The notes under the pieces were generated by a model, which did no database searches, was not told where the DNA came from, and worked only from the letters and a program-made list of their open reading frames with translations. The translations under genes and the position numbers were made by a program. 64,000 nt of DNA from Siphonodentalium dalli (Eukaryota > Mollusca > Scaphopoda > Gadilida > Siphonodentaliidae). Location: assembly GCA_032622095.1 (NCBI GenBank), contig CP136066.1, forward strand, positions 156,265,152-156,329,151, given 5' to 3'. Of this stretch, positions 12,101-24,100 are shown piece after piece. Numbering within the stretch: the first letter of the stretch is position 1; each line of letters starts with the position of its first letter.

Positions 12101-15100
12101 AATGAATGTTTAATATCACAATTTATAGAATGGGTTTATTGCATGGAATAAGGGTAGGATCATAAATTATTTTATCACATAATTTGGCCATAAAAGCAGT
12201 TTCATAATTATCGGTAATAGACACGTTTAATATCAGCGCGTGCGATGACGTCACGGCGTTCTTCAAATAACTTGCGATCGCTGTAGTTTATGATTGTTGT
12301 TTTCGATGAATATTTCGCGTTGCTTCGGGTTTATTTGATCATGTGATAAAAGGTATCTCACACTCGTTCTATTTTATACGTAATTTATCAACCTCGTCCT
12401 CTAAATTCTATTTTAGTGAACTCGGTTGATAAATTCCGTATAAAATAGAAACTCATGTGAGATCCTCTATTTATTAAATGTAAATAATATTTGTGTGTTA
12501 ATATGTTAGATAAATATTTTAAATAAGAAACATAGATCATCTTATAAACAGCATTTTGTGAGAAATAATGGGGCAGGTAGTATTAATAAGTTAGCAATGG
12601 AAGGTAGCTGCTAGAAGCTTTGTCATCTTCATTCAAAATTAACCTGCCATCAATATACACTCACCCTCCAACTTCTAATGGGGGCTGATGGGGATGAGGC
12701 TTATCTTGGAGGACACCCCATATATATTTTTGGGAGCACAAACATAGACTGGGCCTATCCTCAGAGAGGGGCTTACTGATGAGTGTATACATTAGTTAAA
12801 TAGTTCATCAGTTTCCTATGACTAATTAATAGTAGTTAGATCTACTGTATGCATCCGTCAGCAGAGTCTTCTATAGTTAAAGATGTATTCAGGGTTCCAG
12901 ACCAACCTTGCAATATCATTAGCATGCCTCACTTCAAAGGGAAGAAATCCTCTTGTTTCCAAAATCAAATGAAAGTGTCAATGACACTGTAGCTCAACTT
13001 AGGTAGGGGAATAATTTGATGGTTGACAGTAAATGGAGGAATAGGAAAGGTGCTAATTGAAATGTCTAAGTAAGACTAGATGTACATGTCAATATCAACA
13101 TTTATAACAGGTTTCATAATGATCGGATCATGGATGTGGTGATTATGGTGTGCCAAAGGATTTATTGATGCAAAATTCTAAAATGGCCAACGGCAGCCAT
13201 GTTTTTTTCCGAATTACCCCAAAATGACTTGTTCCCATCTACAACCTTTACAAATCTCATAATGATCTGATCAAAGATATGACCTGTAGCCTGTGCCAAT
13301 GGATTTAGTCATGCAAAGAGTAAAATCCAAGATGGCTGCTGGCGGCCATGTTTTTCGGCTGAACGACCCCATAATGACTCGTTTCCCATCTACATGTCAT
13401 TGTTAACATACATGACAAATTTCTTGAAGTTCCGACCAAAGCTACGACATGTAGCCCACACCAAAGGATTTATTCATGCAAAGAGTAAAATCCAATATGG
13501 CTGCTGGCGGAGTTGTTTTTTTAGCCAAACGACCCCAAAATGACTCGTTCCCATCTACATGTTAATATTAACATCCATGATAAATATCATGATGATCAGA
13601 CAAACAGTACGACCTGTAGCCCGTGCCAATGGATTGAATTTTGAAATCCAAGATGGCTGCCAGTGGCCATGTTTTTTGGCCGTATGACCCCAAAATGACT
13701 CGTTCCCATATACATGTCAATATCAATATTCATGACAAATTTCATAAAGGTCAGACCAAAGGTACGACCTGTAACCCGCTCCAAATGATTTAGTCATTGA
13801 AAGAGTAAAATCCAAGATGGCTGCTGGCGGCCAAGTTTTTTGGCCGAACAACCCCAAAATCACTTGTTCCCATCTACATGTCATTGTTAACATCCATGAC
13901 AAATTTCATGAAGTTCTGACAAGACAAGATGTACATGTCCATATCAACATTCATGACAAGTTTTATAATCATCGGATCAGGGATGAGGTGATTATGGTGT
14001 GCCAAAGGATTTAGTGATGCAAAGAGTAAATTCTAAAATGGCCACCGGCAGCCATGTTTTTTTCCGAATTACCTCAAAATGATTCATTCCCATCTATGTA
14101 CATGTCAATGTCAACAGTCTTTACAAATCTCATAATGATCTGACCAAAGGTAAGACCTGTAGCCTGTGCCAAAGGATTTAGTCATGCAAAGAGTAAAATC
14201 CAAGATGGCTGCTGGCGGCCATGTTTTTAGGCCGAAATGACCCCAAAAGGACTCGTTCCCATCTACATGTCATTGTTAACATCCATGACACATTTCATGA
14301 TGATCAGACGAACAGTACGACCTGTAGCCCGCGCCAATGGATTGAATTTTAAAATCCAAGATGGCCACCAGCGGCCATGTTTTTTTGCCAAATGACCCCA
14401 AAATGACTCGTTCCCCCATCTACATGACAATGTCAACATTCATGACAAATTTCATAAAGATTAGACCAAAGGTACGACCTGTAGCCTGCGCCAAAGGATT
14501 TAGTCATGCAAAGAGTAAAATCCAAGATGGCTGCTGGCGGCCATGTTTTTCGGCCAAACGACCCCAAAATGACTCGTTTCCATCTACATGTCATTTTTAA
14601 TATCCATGACAAATTTCATGAAGTTCCGATCAAAGCTACGACCTGTAGCCCGCGCCAAAGGATTTAGTCATGCAAAGAGTAAAATCCAAGATGGCTGCTG
14701 GCGGCCATGTTTTTTGGCCGAACGACCCCAAAATGACTCGTTCCCATCTACATGTCAATATTAACATCCATGACAAATTTCATGATAATCAGACGAACAG
14801 TACGACCTGTAGCCCACGCCAATGGATTGAATTTTGAAATCCAAAATGATCGCCAGCGGCCATGTTTTTCGGCCGAATGACCCCAAAATGACTCGTTCTC
14901 ATCTACATGTCAATGTCAACAATCATGACATATCTCTATAAAGATTAGACCAAAGGTACCACCTGTAGCCCGCGCCAAAGGATTTAGTCATGCAAAGAGT
15001 AAAATCCAAGATGGCTGCTGGTGGCCATGTTTTTCGGCCAAACGACCCCAAAATGACTCGTTCCCATCTACATGTCATTTTTAACATCCATGACAAATTT

Positions 15101-18100
15101 CATGAAGTTCCGATCAAAGCTACGACCTGTAGCCCGCGCCAAAGGATTTAGTCATGCAAAGAGTAAAATCCAAGATGGCTGCTGGCGGCCATGTTTTTTG
15201 GCCAAATGACCCCAAAATGACTCGTTCCCATCTACATGTCAATATTAACATCCATGACAAATTTCATGATGATCAGACGAACAGTACGACCTGTAGACCG
15301 CGCCAATGGATTGAATTTTGAAATCCAAAATGGCCGCCAGCGGCCATGTTTTTTGGCCGAATGACCCCAAAATGACTCGTTCCCATCTACATGTCAATGT
15401 CAACATTCATGACAAATTTCAAAAAGATCAGACCAAAGGTACGACCTGTAGCCTGCGCCAAAGGAAATTGTTGAGACACACGCACACACGGACGACGGAC
15501 GCCAAACCATGGCAATAGCTCAAACTTACAAAGTAAGTTGAGCTAACAACTGTTATTGGTGACAATTGTTTGAGAAAGTTTGAGAAAGCAAATTATGTTA
15601 CGAGAACGCAAGATAAAATCTATTAGAATGGTACAGTTAGTCTAAAGAATAGTTACCTCATCCTGTGTCGATGTCGGTGGCAGTTTTATATGGTTAGCTT
15701 TGATGCCGACAGCTTCAGCTGACTTCAGTTTGGCTCCAATATACACATTGGAATCATCTCGGTTTCCAACCTATGTAATACAACAATATTTGAAAAGTTT
15801 TAAGACATATTCTGATTTAAAATCATACTGTTGATCGGCCTAAAATTGGAGATTTTTAATGTTTGACATTTCTGTCTAAAATTACTAAAAATATTGTGGT
15901 TCAGATTTCCCAACGGACCCTATTTACCCTAAAAAAAAAAAATTATGGTTTTCAAGATAATTAAACTTTATATTTAAAAAAAAAAAAATTAAACAACAAA
16001 ACACTTTTAAATGTCTCAGAATCTGTCAGAATGGGTTGTTTTATACCAAAGCATTGTGTTTATTAACCCTTCCACGACTGGAGATTCCGGAAATTTTGTG
16101 GAAACCCTGTGCCAATTCATTCTCTTATATATGCGAGAGAGAATACATTGGCCTAACAATATTTACCTTGACCTTGTAAGCCAGTGTATTGTCTCATATG
16201 TGAGACTCCTTATGGGAGACTCGCATATATAAAAGAATGCACTGACATCGGATCCTAAAAGCTGCATCAGCACAGCTCCCGTGATTAATAATAATATTTG
16301 TATAGCGCTTATCCCCAATAAGCAGGCCCTAAGCGCTTGACATAACATAAACATGAAATATAAATATACACAATATCAAAGTCATTTTCTGAAATGCCGC
16401 GCAAACAAGTAAGTTTTCAATGACTTTTTAAAGTCGTCAAGAGATGGTGACTCTTTTATGTTCAATGGCAGAGGATTCCATGCATTATTAAGAGGATAAT
16501 GTTTATACAAAGATAATCAAAAGTAGTTTTATCTCAATCATGCAGAATACATGAAAAGCCATAAGAATATGACAAAATAACAAAAATATTAACCATTTCA
16601 TGATGAGAGCTGCACTGCTGCAGGATTAAAGATCATGTGTCAGTGCATTCTCTTATATAAGCAAGTCTCCCATATGGAGCCTCCCATATATAAGAGAACT
16701 TACTGGCTTACAAGGTCAAGGTAATTATTGTTAAGCCAATGCATCCTAGTATATATGTGAGCCTCCCTATGGGAGACTTACATATATAAGAGAATGCATC
16801 GGCACAGGGTTTTTCGCAAAATTAAAAAAAGTTCCAGGCAAGGAAGGGTTAAAACAATAACATTTTAAGCCTTGAAATAGTGTGTCTGTCATTTGCAGAA
16901 TGAGGTCCCCAGAGGGTGAATTTAGTGATGCTACCACGCATAGCAGGCTAGCATCACCAAATTCACCCTCTGGGGGTCGTTATTCTGCTTACACCTCAGC
17001 AGAATGAGGTTCCCAGAGGGTGAATTTTTGTGATGCTAGCCCGATATGCGGGGTAGCATCACTAAATTCACCCTCTGGGAACCTCATTCTGCAAATGACA
17101 GACACACTATTTCAAGGCTTGCTGACATGCAACCTGAACCAGACATTTAATTTTCTTTGACCAAAGCATTTAAAAGTATAATACAGCCTAAATTTTCACA
17201 ATTGAAGTTGTAATGTTACGTACATGTACATTAAATTCTGGTATTTTAATTATGTAGCAGTGAAAAGACATCATACCAGGACCAGGTACATGTAAGAATG
17301 ATATTGTTATGTTTGTTTTGTCATAAAATTGAATGCCTCAGAATGAAATGAAAGTGTCAATGACACTGTAGCTCAACTTAGGTAGGGGAACAATTTAATG
17401 GTCGACAGTAAATGGAAGAATAGGAAAAGTGCTAATTGAAATGTCTAAGTAAGACTAGATGTACATGTCAATATCAACATTTATAACAGGTTTCATAATG
17501 ATCGGATCATGGATGTGGTGATTATGGTGTGCCAAAGGATTTATTGATGCAAAATTCTAAAATGGCCAACGGCAGCCATGTTTTTTTCCGAATTACCCCA
17601 AAATGACTTGTTCCCATCTACAACCTTTACAAATCTCATAATGATCTGATCAAAGATATGACCTGTAGCCTGTGCCAATGGATTTAGTCATGCAAAGAGT
17701 AAAATCCAAGATGGCTGCTGGCGGCCATGTTTTTCGGCTGAACGACCCCATAATGACTCGTTTCCCATCTACATGTCATTGTTAACATACATGACAAATT
17801 TCTTGAAGTTCCGACCAAAGCTACGACATGTAGCCCACACCAAAGGATTTATTCATGCAAAGAGTAAAATCCAATATGGCTGCTGGCGGAGTTGTTTTTT
17901 AGCCAAACGACCCCAAAATGACTCGTTCCCATCTACATGTTAATATTAACATCCATGATAAATATCATGATGATCAGACAAACAGTACGACCTGTAGCCC
18001 GTGCCAATGGATTGAATTTTGAAATCCAAGATGGCTGCCAGTGGCCATGTTTTTTGGCCGTATGACCCCAAAATGACTCGTTCCCATATACATGTCAATA

Positions 18101-21100
18101 TCAATATTCATGACAAATTTCATAAAGGTCAGACCAAAGGTACGACCTGTAACCCGCTCCAAAGGATTTAGTCATTGAAAGAGTAAAATCCAAGATGGCT
18201 GCTGGCGGCCATGTTTTTTGGCCGAACAACCCCAAAATCACTTGTTCCCATCTACATGTCATTGTTAACATCCATGACAAATTTCATGAAGTTCTGACCA
18301 AAGCTACAACCTGTAGCCCGCGCCAAAGAATTTAGTCATGCAAAGAGTAAAATCCAAGATGGCTGCTGGCGGCCATGTTTTTTGGCTGAACGACCTCAAA
18401 ATCACTCGTTCCCATCTACATGTCATTGTTAACATCCATGACAAATTTCATGATGATCAGACGAACAGCACGACCTGTAGCCCGCGCCAATGGATTGAAT
18501 TTTGAAATCCAAAATGGCCACCAGCGGCCATGTTTTTTGGCCGAATGACCCCAAAATGACTCGTTCCCATCTACATGTCAATGTCAACATTCATGACAAA
18601 ATTCATAAAGATCAGACCATAGGTACGACCTGTAGCCCGCGCCAAAGGATTTAGTCATGCAAAGAGTAAAATCCATGATGGCTGCTGGCAGCCATGTTTT
18701 TTGGCCGAACAACCCCAAAATCACTCGTTCCCATCTACATGTCATTGTTAACATCCATGACAAATTTCATGAAGTTCTGATCAAAACTACGACCTGTAGC
18801 CTGCGCCAAAGGATTTAGTCATGCAAAGAGTAAAATCCAAGATGGCTGCCAGCAGCCATGTTTTTTGGCCGTATGACCCCAAAATGACTCGTTCCCATAT
18901 ACATGTCAATATCAATATTCATGACAAATTTCATAAAGGTCAGACCAAAGGTACGACCTGTAACCCGCTCCAAAGGATTTAGTCATTGAAAGAGTAAAAT
19001 CCAAGATGGTTGCTGGCGGCCATGTTTTTTGGCCGAATGACCCCAAAATCACTCGTTCCCATCTACATGTCATTGTTAACATCCATGACAAATTTCATGA
19101 AGTTCTGACCAAAGCTACAACCTGTAGCCCGCGCCAAAGAATTTAGTCATGCAAAGAGTAAAATCCAAGATGGCTGCTGGCGGCCATGTTTTTTGGCTGA
19201 ACGACCCCAAAATCACTCGTTCCCATCTACATGTCATTGTTAACATCCATGACAAATTTCATGAAGTTCTGATCAAAACTACGACCTGTAGCCTGCGCCA
19301 AAGGATTTAGTCATGCAAAGAGTAAAATCCAAGATGGCTGCCAGCGGCCATGTTTTTTGGCCGAACGACCCCAAAATGACTCGTTCCCATCTACATGTCA
19401 ATATTGACATCCATAACAAATTTCATAATGATCAGACGAACAGTACGACCTGTAGCCCGCGCCAATGGATTGAATTTTGAAATCCAAAATGGCCACCAGC
19501 GGCCATGTTTTTTGGCCGAATGACCCCAAAATGACTCGTTCCCATCTACATGTCAATGTCAACATTCATGACAAATTTCATAAAGATCAGACCAAAGGTA
19601 CGACCTGTAGCCCGCGCCAAAGGAAATTGTTGACGGACACACGCACACACGAACACACGCACGACGGACGACGGACGCCAAGCCATGGCAATAGCTCAAA
19701 CTTACAAAAGTAAGTTGAGCTAAAAAGGGTCCCTTTTACTGGAACAACAAATACAATACTAAATGTGTCATATGCCCCCTAATGCTCAGTTTAGAGAGTG
19801 TGCAATACTAAATATTTGTTTGCATAGAAAATTTGGTTATTATCTAAATCTAATCTTGAAGGTTGTATGTCAGTACGAACTGACAGTCCTTGACAACACC
19901 CCGAATCATGTTCAGGGTGCTGAACCATGTTTGGGACAGGAGCATAATAAGATGCATCAATAATAGCAAGCATTTATTTCAATTCTGCATGGGAAGTCGA
20001 AAGCAACTGATAAAAGTTCTATCGATTAGGCATTTATTTTAGAGGTGCCACGATTATTGATTTTGATAATCGATAATCGGTCATCAATAATCGACTATAA
20101 TCAATTAATCGTACCTAATATTAATAACATCAGTGGAAGTATTCTGTAATATGGCCTATTGCCTGGGTGCTGGTTGACGCAATAACTGCACTGTCGCTGG
20201 TTGTTTGAGGCATCGGCTGATGTAATGTTTACATTAATAAGGTGCATCATAAACCATCGTTAATGACTAATGATCACAATGTATTGAATACCAGCACAGT
20301 TCTCGGCGATGTTATGGTTATAATATTTGTGAGTTCATTAGAACGAATGTAGCGATTAATTTCAGTTTTATAATAGTTAATAGCCACATATACAAACAAG
20401 AGGTGGCATCAGAGATGCTGTGTCTCGTTTTCGGTGGATTACCGCCGGTGGCTACCGCCAATTGGTGTGCCCTAACGAGCAAACAATTCATGAAAATTTA
20501 CTAATTAAGGGCCATAACTCTATCAAATTGTATTGGGCCAGGCTGGTTTTCGAACTCGTCCAGGATATTATTGGAAGACACTTATATACCCAATTTTAGT
20601 TGAATCGGATGACGTTTGTTGAAGTTATCGCGCTAACGAGCTCAAAATTCGTACAAAATGACTACTTAAGGACCATAACTCTATCAAATTTTATCGGACC
20701 GGGCCGGTTTTCTAACTCGTCCGAGGTATTCTTGGGAGACACCTATATATCAAAATTTCAATCAAATAGGATGATGTTTGTTAAATTATCGCGCTAACGA
20801 GCTGAAAATTTGTGAAAAAATGACTAATTAAGGGCCATAACTCTATCAAATTTTATCGGACCTGGCCGGTTTTCGAACTCGACCGAGATATTCTTGGGAG
20901 ACACCTATATACCAAATTTCAATCGAATCAGATAACGTTTGTTGAAGTTGTTGCGCCAACAAGCCTAAAATCAGTGAAAAATGGCAAAGGGCCATAACTC
21001 TGTAATAAATGTGCGGACGAACCCGATTTTTTGTCTGCAGCTTACGTGCATGGATATGTACTCACACACCATTTTTTTTAATCCGTCAATAAACGGTTGA

Positions 21101-24100
21101 GTTATAAGCAAAACACGCCGCCTGACCGCCCGCCCACCGTCCCTCATCAAACTATAAGTCGAGTTTTGGAAAAAAACTCGACTAATAATATAAAATTAGG
21201 AATGAATGATGGACCGCCGCCTGTTCCTAAAGAAAGGAATCAAATGTCACGGAAACTATAAGTTTCATCAAACATCCAGAGCGTAGTTAACAATCACAAA
21301 CGTGTGTCCCCACCCGCAAATTGCAGGACTCAGAACAAGCTAGGTATTTGATAATAGTCAGTTTCATTCACCATTCACCACACGATATGCGATAGCCTTT
21401 ACTAGTAACTTCTAAGTATACATTTGTGCTTATACAAATGCGGAGAACATCACTGATTAACATGCCATATATATTGGTTCCCTGGTTTTAGAGAGAATGT
21501 CAATCAACTTCCCATTGGTCCAATCAGATTCAAGGGCGAGTGCATTCCGTTCATTGAACACGGTGACAGGCGGCACATTTCAAAGACATATTGCGACCTT
21601 TCAAGTATATTAAAATATACAATCGCAATGTGTTCAAATCTGCAGTGTTGCCAATTTGTAGAATATACAACAACCCGACGAGAAACCATGTCGCATCATC
21701 AAATGAACTGCTGACTGTTTGTAACATATATCAGTATAACTCATGTTATTGGAATCTCTTAGGTATGCGATCAAAGGATGTTAACACCTCAGTTGTAGAT
21801 AAAACTGTGCAAAATAAACACGCTATTCAATATACCCGGCGTTTTCGGACATCCAATATAAATAACGCAGATTAATCGACGATGGAAATGGTAATCGATT
21901 ATCGGCTTTATCAACGGTTCATCGATTATACGATTAATCGTGGCACCCCTAATTTATTTGCAGAGTACGGTACATATATTAACTGTATACTTATTTTTAT
22001 TTTTTAAACATCCCAATTATACATGTAGTGGCGTTTTACTGATGAGTAGGAATGCCACCATCAGTATGTGAAAAAACAAACTCAGAGTCATAATACTGAT
22101 ATACTGAGTCTGTCATACACACGCTGGTTGGTGCTACCGACGTGGAATCCCGCGGTTCAGGAAATAAAAAGTCTATGATAGGAAATCGGGCCCACTATTT
22201 ATATGTGGGTCTGTAGTTAAACCTTTCAATGACTGGAGCCTCCTGAAATTTTGTGAAAACCCTGTGCCAACGCATTATCTTATATATGCGAGTTTCCCAT
22301 AGGGAGCCTCGCAAATATATTATAAGAGAATACACTGGCCTAGCAATATTTACATTGATGTACGCCAGTGCATTCTCTTATATATGTGAGGCTCCATATG
22401 GGAGACACTGGCACAGGATCTTTAATGCTGCACCAGCACAGCTCCCGTCATGAAAGAGTTAACTTAGGCTGTGCCACAATGACCTGTTGACATAACAAAG
22501 TTAGAATGGTTACCTACCTGCACAATGGATAAACCAGGAACAAAATCTGGAAATGTCTTTTTGACCTCAGCAACCTGTTGCTTTATTCCTTCTTTTATTT
22601 CACTGAGAAGAAAATAATTGATTAATAATAATGGATCCATTTAGGCCAATATCAATTATGTCAATGACACTGTAGCTCAACTTTGAGAGAGGATAGTGTC
22701 ATATATTACAGTTAAAAAAAAAGCGATAAGAAATGCAAAAAGTTTAAATGTTTAAGTAATACCAGTTCAACCTGAAGAGCTATATGAAGTTTGAGATCAA
22801 TTGGATAACAATATTGGCTGTTGGGCATGCCAAAATATTTAGTGAAATCCAAGATGGCTGCTTGCAACAATGTTTCTGATCAAATATCATTCAAATTTGA
22901 TAGCTCCCATTCATAAATGATCCTGAACATGTCTCTAAATTTTCAAAACATTTCTCAAATAAATGTTGGGTTTTCCCCCCGATGGATTAAAATGTGAAAT
23001 CCAAGTAAAGATATTGTTCAACGAAATTCAAAAAATTTGATGGCTCCTATCTAGAGGTCCACCCGAAGATCCATATGAAGTTTACTGTCTATCGATGAGG
23101 GATTTGACCTGTACTATGTTGTGTTAAAGGAATCAGTCATACAAAGAGAACAAGGGGTACGCATCTAAGATGCTTTGGTCGAGTTTTTTGGCAGTCGAAC
23201 CAAACTTCTGCCAATAAGGTGCACAACTCCGGGGAAAAAAATTGGACGGTGGTATATTATTGCAATAGATCTATATACCAAATATCAAATGAATCCGTTA
23301 ATATTTCATTGAGTTATCTCACTAACAGTGATAAAATTGTGATTAAAATAGACAAACTAAGACCCATAACTCCGGAAAAAAAATTCGGACAAAACAGGTT
23401 TTCGAACTCGTCCGAGATATTGTTGCAATAGACTCATATACCAAATATTGTTTAAATCGGTTAATATTTCATTGAGTTATTGCCCTAACGGTGATAACAT
23501 TGCTAAAAATAGACAAACTAAGACCCATAACTCTGCGGAAAAAATTCGGACAAACCTGAATATTTGCGTGAGTTATCGCGCTAACGGTGAAAAACTTAAC
23601 TAAAAACCATCTAAGATGGATAACTCTTGTAAAAAAGTTCGGATGTGACCCATTTTCTACAGGCAGTAAATAGTCATTGGGAGCAACTGCCATACCAAAT
23701 TTTTTTGGAATCCGTTCACAAACGTCAAAGTTATAAGGCATTCTTTAGGTCCGCCAGCCCGACCGCCAACCGTCCCTCGTCAGACCATAAGAGTTTTTGA
23801 AAAAACTCGACTAAAAATAGAAATGGATGGTATAAACCGAAATACCAAACCATCGGATGCAGCATTGCCATGACAATACCAAGGCGTTCGGTATCTCAAA
23901 TTAGTCAAATATATACAATATACAATGCTAAATGGTCCATTGTACTCCCATAATTAAGTTTTAATTAAAATTAAGTTGCAGTCTTTGCAAGCGACCAGTA
24001 TAAAATAAATGTAACATACACAATAATGTGAACACTTTTCTCATACTAGCCTTACAAATTGGCCACAACTTAAGTGACAACTTAATTCAAAGAATAGATT

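Noticed and set aside
12969-15545. CRISPR-like direct repeats
   Set aside because: Units are 160-190 bp, diverged, without unique spacers, in eukaryotic DNA with mobile-element ends.
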